This document shows positions 25,781 to 35,438 of a DNA stretch of 64,000 nucleotides, piece by piece. The position numbers were made by a program, and so were the translations under genes. How positions within the stretch are numbered: position 1 is the stretch's first letter; each line of letters opens with the position of its first letter. The notes beneath the pieces were generated by a model. The model had not been told where the DNA came from. It was given only the letters and a program-made list of their open reading frames with translations, and did not search any database. Source of the stretch: Methanogenium sp. (lineage in GTDB: Archaea > Halobacteriota > Methanomicrobia > Methanomicrobiales > Methanomicrobiaceae); contig JAUVCV010000007.1 of the NCBI GenBank assembly GCA_030595665.1, forward strand, positions 1 to 64,000. Reading direction: 5' to 3'.

Positions 25781-25789
25781 GGTTTAAAC

Positions 25790-26953
25790 ATGGATACATT
25801 CTTCCCGAAATTCTCCAAAAAGAGAGATGGCGTTAACGTCATTATGGAGCAGAAGCTCCTCACGAGCGTCAGCAACCTGATTCTTAACGGACAGACATGT
25901 ACAGGATGTGGAATCTGTGCAGAAGCCTGCCCGGAGGAAGCAATCAGTCTTGGACTGGTAGGTGCTGTTCGTCGTGGTGCTGTTGACTACGCAGAGCCCA
26001 TAAACATTGATGAGAAAAAATGCTCATATTGTGGTGTCTGTGTTGTTATGTGCCCGTTCAACTCCCTGACTCTCAAAGTTGACGGCGAGGAAGCTCTTCC
26101 GATTATCGAGCGTGAAGGGTTCCCTGAATATGATATGGTCACGAAGATTGACCAGGACAAGTGCATCCGCTGTACCATCTGTGAGGACGTCTGTCCTCGC
26201 GATGCAATCAGCCGTGAAGTCCCTGTATTTGAGGGAACGGTCGACGGAGCACTTGAAAAGCAGTCAGTACTGACAGCAAAGATCACTTTCACCGTTGATG
26301 ATGAAAAGTGTACTCGCTGTGGTATCTGTTCTGAACTTTGTCCGGCAATTGATGTAAAACGCAAACCATTCTCCGCAGAGTTCGGAGCAATTGTGGGCGA
26401 TGTCGTCTGGGACGAGAAACAGTGTGACGCCTGTCAGGTCTGTGTCGAAGCATGCCCTGAAGAGGCAATCACCGTTGAGAGGGTAGTTGAATCAGCAAAG
26501 CTCACTGGCAAGGTCGAAATCCTTGAAGAGAACTGCTGTACCTGCAACTGGTGTGCAATCAACTGTCCGACCGAGGCAATCACCGTTGAGAAGATCTTTG
26601 AAGGTGACATTGAATTCAATGCAGACAAGTGCCCATCCGGGTGTTCCACCTGTGTTGAGGTCTGTCCCGCAAATGCAATCTACCTCCCTACCCCGAAGGC
26701 TGCAAAGGACCTGAAGGGCGAGAATGAACCGGTAATTGCAGTCAATAAAGACTTCTGTATTCTCTGTGGTGCGTGCGTGAATGCATGTCCTGGTGAGGAT
26801 ATCATCACACTGAGCCGTACTAACATCCGTGTGAAGGGCAAGGAAACTGATCTCTTCCTGAGAATCAAGGACAAGCTCTGCACTCCTCGCACCTCCCGGG
26901 TAAAAGAGACTGCGAAGGACGAGGTTGAACTCAAGATGATGGAAACTGCGTGA
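25790..26953 (+). CDS. fwdF: Polyferredoxin subunit of formylmethanofuran dehydrogenase
   Basis: The 387-residue protein contains eight 4Fe-4S cluster motifs by my count, from CTGCGICAEACP near residue 36 to CILCGACVNACP near 320; some have variant spacing, for example CPSGCSTCVEVCP. FwdF forms a wire of iron-sulfur clusters that carries low-potential electrons to FwdB/D. Its place between the ferredoxin and hdrC fits the large Hdr-Fwd complex described for Methanospirillum, where polyferredoxin bridges bifurcation and CO2 fixation. A segment of about 18 residues precedes the conserved part, so a later ATG at 25844 is possible. Confidence 0.92.
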   Translation: MDTFFPKFSKKRDGVNVIMEQKLLTSVSNLILNGQTCTGCGICAEACPEEAISLGLVGAVRRGAVDYAEPINIDEKKCSYCGVCVVMCPFNSLTLKVDGEEALPIIEREGFPEYDMVTKIDQDKCIRCTICEDVCPRDAISREVPVFEGTVDGALEKQSVLTAKITFTVDDEKCTRCGICSELCPAIDVKRKPFSAEFGAIVGDVVWDEKQCDACQVCVEACPEEAITVERVVESAKLTGKVEILEENCCTCNWCAINCPTEAITVEKIFEGDIEFNADKCPSGCSTCVEVCPANAIYLPTPKAAKDLKGENEPVIAVNKDFCILCGACVNACPGEDIITLSRTNIRVKGKETDLFLRIKDKLCTPRTSRVKETAKDEVELKMMETA

Positions 26954-26962
26954 GGAAAAGAA

Positions 26963-27547
26963 ATGGCAAATGTAAAAGATTACGGCAATGCCGAACTGGA
27001 AGAGAAACTCAGTGATACGAGTTATTATACAACTGATTCTAATCCTCAGTTTCTCGAAGATGTGAAGAAAATCAGTCGTACGGCTGCTAATATGTGCTTC
27101 CAGTGCGGAACATGCACTGGTTCATGTCCGTCAGCACCACGCAGTTCGTACCGGATTCGTCTCTTCATGCGAAGGGGTGTTCTCGGTCTCGAGAAAGAGG
27201 CGCTCAATGACCCGGATCTGTGGCTCTGTACCACCTGTTATTCATGTACAGACCGCTGTCCACGTGGCCTTGCACCAACTGATGTAATTATGGCAATGAG
27301 GAATCTTGCGTTCAAGGTTGATATTGTGCCACGCAACTTCCTTAAGACTGTTCAGTTGATATACAAAACCGGACACGGTGTGCCAAATAATGATGTCAAC
27401 CGTGCAGCACGTGTAAAATTAGGTCTCCCTGCAGACCCACCAACAACACACAGTTATCCCGAATTTATTCCGGGAATTCAGAAGATCATGGATTTCTACG
27501 GTATGAAAGATAAAGCAGACCGGATTCTCGCCGAGGAGAGTAAGTAA
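26963..27547 (+). CDS. hdrC: CoB-CoM heterodisulfide reductase subunit C
   Basis: The 194-residue iron-sulfur protein has two classical 4Fe-4S motifs, CFQCGTCTGSCP (about 45-56) and CTTCYSCTDRCP (about 88-99). HdrC relays electrons from HdrA to HdrB in the soluble HdrABC complex. It is followed immediately by hdrB (stop TAA at 27545-27547, ATG at 27548). Confidence 0.95.
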   Translation: MANVKDYGNAELEEKLSDTSYYTTDSNPQFLEDVKKISRTAANMCFQCGTCTGSCPSAPRSSYRIRLFMRRGVLGLEKEALNDPDLWLCTTCYSCTDRCPRGLAPTDVIMAMRNLAFKVDIVPRNFLKTVQLIYKTGHGVPNNDVNRAARVKLGLPADPPTTHSYPEFIPGIQKIMDFYGMKDKADRILAEESK

Positions 27548-28450
27548 ATGTCTGGAAATATGAAGCAGTATGCGTTCTTCCTTGGATGTATTGCGCCAAA
27601 CCGGTACCCCGGTTGTGAGGCTGCAGCTATTAAAACCAGTGAAAAGCTGGGTATTGAACTTCTGCCGCTGAAAGGAGCAAGCTGCTGTCCTGCACCTGGT
27701 GCGTTCGGTGCAATTGACCTGAAGGTCTGGTATGCACTTGCAGCACGTAACATCGTGCTTGCAGAAGAGATGAACATGGACATCACCCTGATCTGTAACG
27801 GATGTTACAAGTCCATATATGAAGTCAATGAGATCCTGAAGCACAACGATGAACTCCGTGATGGTGTGAACGAAGTGCTTGCAGAAGTTGATATGGAATT
27901 CAAGGGTTCCATTGATGTCTGGCACCTGATTGAACTCTATTACGATGAGAAGATCTGTGGGGTTGAGAAGGTTCGTGCGAGCGTTACCCGTCCACTTACC
28001 GGAACAAAGATTGCACCACACTATGGATGCCATCTGCTCAAGCCCAAGAAAGAGCGCCACTTCGGTGACACAGAGAACCCCATGTGGTTTGAGGAACTCA
28101 TTGATGCACTGGGAGCAGAATCCGTTCAGTACCGCAACAAAATGCAGTGCTGTGGTGCCGGTGGTGGTGTCCGTGGATTTGATCTGACTCACTCACTGGA
28201 TATCACAAATGAGAAGCTGATCAATGTACAGGAAGTCGGAGCTGACGCAATCACTGAATTCTGTCCGTTCTGCCAGCTTCAGTACGATCGTGGTCAGGTT
28301 GAAATTAAGGAGAAATTCGGTCAGGAATATAACCTTCCGGTTCTTCATTACAATGAACTCCTTGGTCTTGCACAGGGTATGACTCCACAGGAGCTTGCTC
28401 TTGATCTACATGCTGTTGACTGTAACTCATTCCTGGAGAAGATCGTTTGA
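27548..28450 (+). CDS. hdrB: CoB-CoM heterodisulfide reductase subunit B
   Basis: The 300-residue catalytic subunit carries two CCG-type cysteine domains that ligate the noncubane 4Fe-4S clusters where CoM-S-S-CoB is split. The first comprises LGCIAPNRYPG, SCCPAPG and CNGCYKS. The second comprises HYGCHLL, QCCGAGGGVRG and FCPFC. It was the last-step enzyme partner placed beside the first-step Fwd enzyme, consistent with flavin-based bifurcation coupling. Confidence 0.95.
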   Translation: MSGNMKQYAFFLGCIAPNRYPGCEAAAIKTSEKLGIELLPLKGASCCPAPGAFGAIDLKVWYALAARNIVLAEEMNMDITLICNGCYKSIYEVNEILKHNDELRDGVNEVLAEVDMEFKGSIDVWHLIELYYDEKICGVEKVRASVTRPLTGTKIAPHYGCHLLKPKKERHFGDTENPMWFEELIDALGAESVQYRNKMQCCGAGGGVRGFDLTHSLDITNEKLINVQEVGADAITEFCPFCQLQYDRGQVEIKEKFGQEYNLPVLHYNELLGLAQGMTPQELALDLHAVDCNSFLEKIV

Positions 28451-28462
28451 GAGGTGAGATGA

Positions 28463-30487
28463 ATGGCTGATACAAAAGAAGAATCACGAATTGGTGTATT
28501 TATCTGTCACTGCGGTACAAACATCGCAGGATCCCTCTCTATTGAGGATGTAAAGAAATACGCAGAGACTCTTGATGGTGTTGTTGTCGCAGATGACTAC
28601 CAGTATATGTGTTCAACTCCTGGACAATCAAAGATCATCGATGCAATCAAAGAGCACAACCTGAACGGTGTTGTCGTTGCAGCATGTTCGCCACGTCTCC
28701 ACGAGCCGACGTTCCGTACTGCAACAGAGGAAGGTGGACTGAACAAGTTCCGGTTTGAGATGGCAAACATCCGTGACCAGAACTCCTGGGTGCACATGCA
28801 TGACTGGGAAGGCGCAACTGAAAAGGCAAAGGATCAGGTCCTCATTGCTGTTGCAAAATGCCGTATGCTTGAAGACCTCCAGCCGAAGAGTGTGCCTGTG
28901 GAACACGCTGCACTTGTTCTTGGAGCTGGTATCGGCGGTATGCAGGCAGCACTCGACCTTGCAAGCGCAGGTATCAAGACATACCTTGTTGAGAAGCTCC
29001 CGACTGTCGGTGGACGTATGTCCCAGCTGGACAAGACCTTCCCGACACTTGACTGTTCACAGTGTATTCTGACCCCAAAGATGGTGGATGTCGGACGTCA
29101 CCCCAACATTGAACTCAGAACGTACACGGAAGTTGAGAAAGTAGAAGGCTACATTGGTAACTTCACGATCACTCTCCGGAAGAAGGCACGTGGTGTCCTC
29201 GACCCAACCGAAGCAGAAGCACGTGGATATGTCGGCGGCGGCTGTAACGGCTGTGGAGACTGTGCTGAAGTATGTCCTGTCATCAAGCCAAATCCATTTG
29301 AGATGGGCATGGCACCACGCAAGGCAATTTACATCTACCACGCGCAGGTTATGCCTCTGCTCTATACCATTGACTTTGACTCCTGTGTGAAGTGTGGTCT
29401 TTGTGTTGATGCGTGCGGTCCTGAGAAGCGTGCGATTGACCTTGAGAGTGTCGACACCTTTGAGGAGATCAAAGTCGGAACCTGCATTCTCGCCATTGGA
29501 TATGATTACATTCCAATCGAAGAGAAGAGGGAATGGGGATACAAGCAGTTTGACAATGTTATCACCGGTCTTGAGTTTGAGCGCCTGATCTGTGCATCCG
29601 GTCCTACCACCGGCCACCTGATCCGTCCGTCTGACGGTCAGACTCCGATGAAAGTCGGATTTGTGCTCTGTGCAGGTTCCCGTGACAACACGGGCGGCGT
29701 CGCAAAGCCGTACTGCTCACGGTTCTGCTGTATGTATTGCCTGAAACACGCTCACCAGATCATGGAAAAGATCCCCGGTGCTGTGCCGTACCTCTTCTAC
29801 ATGGATATCCGTGCCTTCGGAAAGATGTACGAAGAGTTCTACTATCGTGTCCAGAGTGAAGGTGCAAAGTTTATCCGCGGTCGTGTGGCAAACATTCTGG
29901 AAGACCCGACCACGAAGAATCTGACTGTTTATACAGAAGACACCCTTCTTGGAAGGCCTGTTGCGATGGAGATGGACATGGTTGTTCTTGCAGCAGCAGT
30001 TCAGCCGAAGGCTGATGCTGAGAAGATCCGCCAGATGTTCGGTGTCTCCAAGTCACAGGACGGATGGCTTCTTGAGGCTCACCCGAAACTCAACCCATGT
30101 GGTACCACCACTGCAGGTATCTACCTTGCCGGTGTCTGCCAGGGACCAAAGGATATTCCTGACACCGTCGCACAGGCAGAGGGTGCAGCATCCGCAGCAT
30201 CGATTCCAATCCACACCGGAGAAGTGCAGCTTGAGCCGTACTTTGCACAGTGCAATGAAGAAATCTGTGCTGGCTGTGGTATGTGTCTGAATCAGTGCCC
30301 ATATGGTGCACTCGCACTTGTTGAGAAGAATGGCCGCACTGTGATGGAAGTTACCGAAGCAAAGTGTAAAGGCTGTGGTACCTGTGGAGGATTCTGTCCG
30401 GGCGGTGCAATTAAGATGCAGCACTTCACTTCACCACAGATATGTGCTCAGATAGATGCGTTCCTTCTCAAAGGAGAGGATTACTAA
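28463..30487 (+). CDS. hdrA: CoB-CoM heterodisulfide reductase subunit A (flavin bifurcation subunit)
   Basis: The 674-residue protein carries the bifurcating FAD. An N-terminal cysteine region (FICHCGTNI, AACSPRLHEPTF) precedes the Rossmann FAD motif VLGAGIGGMQAA at about 152-163. An inserted ferredoxin domain has CNGCGDCAEVCP and CVKCGLCVDACG. A cysteine segment SRFCCMYCLKHAH follows, where some methanogens have selenocysteine; here it is an uninterrupted cysteine frame. Two C-terminal 4Fe-4S motifs are CAGCGMCLNQCP and CKGCGTCGGFCP. The stop shares one base with the mvhD start. Confidence 0.96.
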   Translation: MADTKEESRIGVFICHCGTNIAGSLSIEDVKKYAETLDGVVVADDYQYMCSTPGQSKIIDAIKEHNLNGVVVAACSPRLHEPTFRTATEEGGLNKFRFEMANIRDQNSWVHMHDWEGATEKAKDQVLIAVAKCRMLEDLQPKSVPVEHAALVLGAGIGGMQAALDLASAGIKTYLVEKLPTVGGRMSQLDKTFPTLDCSQCILTPKMVDVGRHPNIELRTYTEVEKVEGYIGNFTITLRKKARGVLDPTEAEARGYVGGGCNGCGDCAEVCPVIKPNPFEMGMAPRKAIYIYHAQVMPLLYTIDFDSCVKCGLCVDACGPEKRAIDLESVDTFEEIKVGTCILAIGYDYIPIEEKREWGYKQFDNVITGLEFERLICASGPTTGHLIRPSDGQTPMKVGFVLCAGSRDNTGGVAKPYCSRFCCMYCLKHAHQIMEKIPGAVPYLFYMDIRAFGKMYEEFYYRVQSEGAKFIRGRVANILEDPTTKNLTVYTEDTLLGRPVAMEMDMVVLAAAVQPKADAEKIRQMFGVSKSQDGWLLEAHPKLNPCGTTTAGIYLAGVCQGPKDIPDTVAQAEGAASAASIPIHTGEVQLEPYFAQCNEEICAGCGMCLNQCPYGALALVEKNGRTVMEVTEAKCKGCGTCGGFCPGGAIKMQHFTSPQICAQIDAFLLKGEDY

Positions 30488-30912
30488 TGACAGATGAGAA
30501 CTGGAACCCAAAAATTATCGCAATCATCTGTAACTGGTGTTCATACGCAGGAGCAGACCTTGCCGGTGGTGCTCGTATTCAGTACCCACCTGATGTCCGT
30601 GCCATCCGTGTGATGTGTACCGGACGTGTCGACCCGCTCTTCATTATGAAGGCGTTCCAGGATGGTGCAGATGGAATGCTCATCTCAGGGTGCCACTTCG
30701 GTGACTGCCACTACCTTGAGGGTAACTACAAATGTGCAAAGCGCATGTTCCTCGTAAAGACCCTCCTGAAGAATATCGGTCTTAATGACAAGCGTCTGAG
30801 AATGACCTTCGTCTCTGCATCTGAGGGTGCAAAGTGGGGAGAGGTCATGGAAGATGTTGTTAAAACGGTCAAAGAACTTGGCCCAAGCCCGATCAAAAAG
30901 TACCAGAGATAA
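30487..30912 (+). CDS. mvhD: MvhD-type 2Fe-2S subunit (electron input to HdrA)
   Basis: The 141-residue protein matches MvhD/FrhD-like delta subunits: ICNWCSYAGADLAGG, MCTGRVDPLFIMKAF and the CHFGDCHYLEGNYKC cysteine motif. MvhD links HdrA to an electron donor, either the MvhAG hydrogenase or formate dehydrogenase FdhAB. Neither MvhAG nor FdhAB genes are in this window, so the donor cannot be read here. The start overlaps the hdrA stop by one base. Confidence 0.93.
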   Translation: MTDENWNPKIIAIICNWCSYAGADLAGGARIQYPPDVRAIRVMCTGRVDPLFIMKAFQDGADGMLISGCHFGDCHYLEGNYKCAKRMFLVKTLLKNIGLNDKRLRMTFVSASEGAKWGEVMEDVVKTVKELGPSPIKKYQR

Positions 30913-30931
30913 CTGAATCGGAGATGAAGGT

Positions 30932-31324
30932 GTGGCAGCTATTCAGATAAACCTGATTTCAGGTAGGACGATCCAGCAGGGCGTCTCGATGGAAAGTGGC
31001 AAGGAAAAGCCTGCCTATCGGGATGCCTGCGGGATCCTTGAACTCGATGACGCTGAATTTAAGCGTCTCGGGTGCTTTAAGAACACGAATGTTCGTGTTT
31101 CCAGTGAGTTTGGAACAGTTGTTGTCAAGGCAATTGGCGCAACCCAGGGCCCGCACCCCGGGCTTGGGTGGATTCCTATGGGGCCGTGGGCCAATGCACT
31201 TGTTGACCCTAATACCTACTCCACCGGGATGCCAACATTCAAGGGCACTCCAGTGACGGTTGATGCCGCTGAGGAAGAAATTGTCCTTGACGCCATTGCT
31301 CTGATTACAGAGGAGTGCTTATAG
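30932..31324 (+). CDS. fwdD: Formylmethanofuran dehydrogenase subunit D
   Basis: The 130-residue protein is the molybdopterin-dinucleotide-binding domain that completes the FwdB active site. Landmarks are LISGRTIQQGVSME at the start, a DACGILELDD segment and GPHPGLGWIPMGPWANALV. The start is GTG, preceded by GGAG at good spacing. FwdD is shorter than in relatives where it is fused to FwdB. Confidence 0.92.
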   Translation: MAAIQINLISGRTIQQGVSMESGKEKPAYRDACGILELDDAEFKRLGCFKNTNVRVSSEFGTVVVKAIGATQGPHPGLGWIPMGPWANALVDPNTYSTGMPTFKGTPVTVDAAEEEIVLDAIALITEECL

Positions 31325-31336
31325 GCGGTGTGAAAG

Positions 31337-32653
31337 ATGGTTAAAATAGTAACAGATGTCGTCTGTCCATTTTGTGGGACGCTCTGCGATGATCTTGAGG
31401 TTGCCCTTTCCGATGATGGAAAGGAGATCCTTGAGGTTTACAATGCCTGTGCCATTGGAGCGACAAAGTTTCTCCATTCCCAGGCATCGGATCGTATAAC
31501 CCGCCCCCGGAAGAAGCAGGAAGATGGCTCCTGGAAAGAAGTAACGTATGATGAGGCAGCCGATTATACTGCAAAGATGCTCGTTGATGCTAAGAAGCCA
31601 CTTATGTACGGCTGGTCATCAACCAGTTGCTCTGCGCAGGGTGTTGGAGCTGAGATCGGTGAGGAAGTAGGTGCATGTATGGACAATACTGCAACAGTAT
31701 GTCACGGTTCAACCCTGATTGCTGTGCAGGATGTTGGTGTGCCATCAGCGACTCTCGGTGAGATTGCAAACCGTGCAGACCGTGTGGTCTTCTGGGGATG
31801 CAACCCGGCACATGCCCACCCGCGTCACATGTCGCGGTACTCAATATTCCCCCGTGGTTTCTTCACTGGCAAGGGTTCAAAGTCAAGAAAGATGTTCGTG
31901 GTTGATCCACGGAACACTGACACCGCCAAGATGGCAGATGTACATCTCCAGCTTGAACAGGGTCATGACTATGAGCTCCTGAGTGCAGTTCGTGTCGCCA
32001 TTCGTGGCGAAAAACTCCCTGATTTTGTTGCAGGCATTCCGAAAGAGCAGATCTACGAAGTTGCGGATTCGCTCAAGTCCGGTCGGTTTTCGGTCATCTT
32101 CTTCGGTATGGGTGTGACCCACTCACTCGGGAAGAACCACAACATCGACATGGCAATCATGGTCACCCGTGACCTCAATGACTACACGAAAGCGGCCATT
32201 GTACCGATGCGGGGCCATTACAATGTAACTGGCTCCGGACAGGTCTGGGGATGGCAGTTCGGTTTCCCGTTCTGTCTTGACCTGACCCGTGGATTTGCCC
32301 GGTATAACCCTGGTGATTCATCGTCTAACGATTTGCTTATCCGTGATGAACTGGACGCAGTTTTTGTACTTGGGTCTGACCCGGGTGCGCACTTCCCGGT
32401 TGGTTCCGTGAGGAAGATTGCAAAGCTTCCGTCTGTCTGTATCGATCCGCACATCACCCCGACATCCGCAGTATCAAAGATGCATGTCCCGGTGGCATTT
32501 GTGGGCGTTGAAGTCGGCGGGTGTGCATATCGTATGGACAATGTCCCAATTGAGACTAAGAAGGTTGTTGAACCTCCTGAGGGAATGCTTACAGATGAGG
32601 AATTCCTCCAGCTGGTTCTCACCCGTGTACGGGAACTGAAGGGGGCAGCATAA
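31337..32653 (+). CDS. fwdB: Formylmethanofuran dehydrogenase catalytic subunit B
   Basis: The 438-residue protein holds the W/Mo bis-pterin active site that reduces CO2 to formate before transfer to methanofuran. An N-terminal 4Fe-4S site is visible as VVCPFCGTLCDDL with a further cysteine in NACAIG. The metal-ligating residue is the cysteine in NTATVCHGST near residue 118, so this is the cysteine rather than selenocysteine form. Whether tungsten or molybdenum is used cannot be decided by eye, so the name could equally be fmdB. Confidence 0.94.
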   Translation: MVKIVTDVVCPFCGTLCDDLEVALSDDGKEILEVYNACAIGATKFLHSQASDRITRPRKKQEDGSWKEVTYDEAADYTAKMLVDAKKPLMYGWSSTSCSAQGVGAEIGEEVGACMDNTATVCHGSTLIAVQDVGVPSATLGEIANRADRVVFWGCNPAHAHPRHMSRYSIFPRGFFTGKGSKSRKMFVVDPRNTDTAKMADVHLQLEQGHDYELLSAVRVAIRGEKLPDFVAGIPKEQIYEVADSLKSGRFSVIFFGMGVTHSLGKNHNIDMAIMVTRDLNDYTKAAIVPMRGHYNVTGSGQVWGWQFGFPFCLDLTRGFARYNPGDSSSNDLLIRDELDAVFVLGSDPGAHFPVGSVRKIAKLPSVCIDPHITPTSAVSKMHVPVAFVGVEVGGCAYRMDNVPIETKKVVEPPEGMLTDEEFLQLVLTRVRELKGAA

Positions 32654-32655
32654 TC

Positions 32656-34377
32656 ATGACAGATTATCTAATCAAAAATGGTTTTGTCTTTGACCCTGTT
32701 CAGGGAATTAACGGAGACAAAGTAGATGTCGCCATCAAAGACGGCAAGATCGTCGATGCAGGCGATGTTACAAATCCAACCGTCATCGATGCCACCGGCA
32801 TGACCGTGATGGCGGCAGGTGTTGACATACACGCACACGTCGCAGGTCCTAAAGTGAATATGGGCCGGAATTTCCGTCCGGAAGATAAACTATTCAATTG
32901 CACAGCAGGCAGCGGTATCAAGCGTATGGAGGGCGGATTTTCCGTTCCAACCGTTCTCAGAACCGCTTACCTGTATGCACGGATGGGATTCGGCTTCTCT
33001 ATGGAGGCAGCAATGCCGCCTCTGTATGCACGCCATACTCATGAGGAAATTCGCGACACCCCGATCATCGACCAGGGTGCACTCCCTGTCTTTGGTAACA
33101 ACTGGTTTGTCCTTGAGTACCTCAAGGAAGATGAGATTGAGAACACTGCAGCATACATTGCATGGCTTCTCAACCAGACCAAGGGATTTGGCATTAAGTG
33201 TGTGAACCCGGGCGGTACCGAGTCTTGGGGATGGGGACTGAACTGTGAGAAAGTTGATGATGTGGTCCCGTACTTTGACGTGACTCCACGGCAGATCGTC
33301 TCTGGCCTTATCAAAGCAAACGAGTACCTCGGCCTTCCGCATTGTACGCACATACATGGCAACAGTCTTGGTGAACCGGGCAACTACGGAATAACCCTTG
33401 ACACCCTGAAGATTGCAGAGGGCATCAAGCCGCAGAATGACTTCGGTCGTGAGGTTGTGCTTCACAACACCCACCTGCAGTTCCACTGCTACGGTGGTGA
33501 AAGCTATGCGTCCAAGTCCTTTGAGTCCAAGTCAAAGGAAGTTGTTAACTACATCAACTCTGTTGACAACATCAGCTACGACCTTGGTGTCGTAACCCTT
33601 GACGAAACCACCACGATGACAGCAGACGGTCCATTCGAGCACCACCTCTCCCACATGAACAATCTCAAGTGGGCAAACACAGATGTGGAGCTTGAGACCG
33701 GATCCGGTATTGTTCCGTTCATTTACAACCCGAAGACATTCATCGCCGGTGCCCAGTGGGCAATTGGTCTTGAATGTGGTCTCTTCATCAAGGATCCGAT
33801 GCGTGCATACGTCACCACTGATGCACCGAATGCAGGTCCTCTTTGCCGTTACCCACGTGTCTACAAGTGGCTCATGAGTGCAAAGGCTCGTGATGACGTG
33901 CTTGACAACACGCTCAAGTACGGCGACAGGATCCGCGAGCGGTGTTACATTGGTGAACTTGACCGCGAAATATCACTCTACGAACTTGCAATGATGACCC
34001 GCGCAGGACCGGCAAAGACCCTTGGTCTCAGCCACATGTTCGGTTCACTCAAACCAGGTCTTGAGGGTGATGTCGCTGTCTATCCGTACAACCCGGAAAC
34101 TGACACTGATGACCCTGAGAAGATCGAGTATGCATTCGGTAATGCAGCGTATCTCATCAAGGGCGGCAAACTGATCGTGAAGGAGGGTGAGATTGTCGAC
34201 ATGGGCAACAAGCGTACCTTCTGGGTCAATGCCAAAGTCAATGAAAACCCAATGGTTGAGCGTGATATTGCAGAGAAGTTCCGCCGGTATTACACCGTGA
34301 CGCAGAACAACTATACGGTTAAGGGACCACACTTTGTGCCAAATCCGTATGTCATCGAGGTCGATTCAACAAAGTGA
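32656..34377 (+). CDS. fwdA: Formylmethanofuran dehydrogenase subunit A (amidohydrolase)
   Basis: The 573-residue protein is the metal-dependent amidohydrolase that condenses formate, delivered through an internal tunnel, with methanofuran. Metal-site landmarks are VDIHAHVAGP near 56-65, CTHIHGNSLGEPG and HNTHLQFHCYGG. It ends with a cyclic-amidohydrolase-like beta segment. The start lies two bases after the fwdB stop. Confidence 0.95.
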   Translation: MTDYLIKNGFVFDPVQGINGDKVDVAIKDGKIVDAGDVTNPTVIDATGMTVMAAGVDIHAHVAGPKVNMGRNFRPEDKLFNCTAGSGIKRMEGGFSVPTVLRTAYLYARMGFGFSMEAAMPPLYARHTHEEIRDTPIIDQGALPVFGNNWFVLEYLKEDEIENTAAYIAWLLNQTKGFGIKCVNPGGTESWGWGLNCEKVDDVVPYFDVTPRQIVSGLIKANEYLGLPHCTHIHGNSLGEPGNYGITLDTLKIAEGIKPQNDFGREVVLHNTHLQFHCYGGESYASKSFESKSKEVVNYINSVDNISYDLGVVTLDETTTMTADGPFEHHLSHMNNLKWANTDVELETGSGIVPFIYNPKTFIAGAQWAIGLECGLFIKDPMRAYVTTDAPNAGPLCRYPRVYKWLMSAKARDDVLDNTLKYGDRIRERCYIGELDREISLYELAMMTRAGPAKTLGLSHMFGSLKPGLEGDVAVYPYNPETDTDDPEKIEYAFGNAAYLIKGGKLIVKEGEIVDMGNKRTFWVNAKVNENPMVERDIAEKFRRYYTVTQNNYTVKGPHFVPNPYVIEVDSTK

Positions 34378-34389
34378 GGTGATGGAGAT

Positions 34390-35190
34390 ATGGCAAAAGT
34401 AATTCTTACCCCAACCCAGACCCCCACACTCTTCCTTGAGGCAGAGAACATCACACCCGATGTCCTTGCAGGGAAGAATGCAGCGGAGATTGCAGCACTG
34501 CACGGATTCGTCGGCAAAACCACGGTCACCCTTGGTGACTACTTCACTGTTGAAGGTGCAGGCGGCCAGACAGCAGCCGACACCACCGTTGTTATCAACG
34601 GCGATGTCAGCCGTGTGAAGTATATCGGCATGAAGATGTCCGCAGGCGAGCTTATTGTCAACGGTAATGCAGACATGTATGTCGGCGGCTGGATGACAGG
34701 CGGAAAAATCACCGTGAACGGTGATATTGATGCATTCGCAGGACTTGGCATGACCGGCGGCGAGTTGATCGTCAATGGAAATGCAGGGAATTATCTCGGC
34801 GCAGCATATCGTGGCGACTGGCGTGGTATGCAGGGCGGAGAAATTCGTGTCAGCGGCAGTGCCGGCAGTGATGTCGGTACATTCATGCGTGGCGGCACTA
34901 TTGTCGTCGGTGGCAACATCGATGTGCATGTCGGCACACACATGGAAGGTGGCACAATCATCGTCAAAGGGGACGCAAAGACCCGTGTCGGTGGACAGAT
35001 GGTGAAAGGAACAATTTACGTTTATGGTGACATTGACGTAATGATGCCAGGGTTCCAGTATCGCAATGATGTTGACCTTGAAGTAGATGGTGATAATGGA
35101 CACTTTGCCCTGTACGAAGGAGACATGGGCGAACGTCACTCTAAGAAGAAGGGTGTTGTCATCTACGGTCAGCTTTATATGAAATACTAA
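34390..35190 (+). CDS. fwdC: Formylmethanofuran dehydrogenase subunit C
   Basis: The 266-residue protein shows the repeated GG-rich beta-helix pattern of the glutamate synthase alpha C-terminal domain. Units such as MSAGELIVNGNADMYVGGWM and MTGGKITVNGDIDAFAG recur about every 20 residues across positions 75-225. FwdC binds beside FwdA and is thought to help place methanofuran. It is the last gene of the operon and a T10 run follows. Confidence 0.94.
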   Translation: MAKVILTPTQTPTLFLEAENITPDVLAGKNAAEIAALHGFVGKTTVTLGDYFTVEGAGGQTAADTTVVINGDVSRVKYIGMKMSAGELIVNGNADMYVGGWMTGGKITVNGDIDAFAGLGMTGGELIVNGNAGNYLGAAYRGDWRGMQGGEIRVSGSAGSDVGTFMRGGTIVVGGNIDVHVGTHMEGGTIIVKGDAKTRVGGQMVKGTIYVYGDIDVMMPGFQYRNDVDLEVDGDNGHFALYEGDMGERHSKKKGVVIYGQLYMKY

Positions 35191-35194
35191 ATCC

Positions 35195-35204
35195 TTTTTT
35201 TTTT
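35195..35204 (+). terminator. T10 terminator after fwdC
   Basis: Ten consecutive Ts begin four bases after the fwdC stop, the standard archaeal stop signal for the fwd-hdr transcript. Confidence 0.65.
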
Positions 35205-35438
35205 ACGTGTGTGGTATTCATCCACATTCAGTCAATTCAACAAGTGCATCCTTTGCATTCACCGGCTCTCACATGTAAAAAGTAATCCGTTCTCATTTTA
35301 TCCGGTGCTACCATGTTTATTGTCGGGATAGGAGAATATTAATATTCAGCACTTTTTTATATGTTCTGATTGTGGTGCCCGGTCTAAACTGAATAACAGA
35401 ATCTAATTAGTGTTAGGGACAAAATAACTCTTCAACTG

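Noticed and set aside
28463-32653. Possible selenocysteine usage in HdrA or FwdB
   Set aside because: Both frames are uninterrupted and the relevant positions are encoded as cysteine (SRFCCMYC in HdrA, TVCHGS in FwdB); no in-frame UGA was seen.
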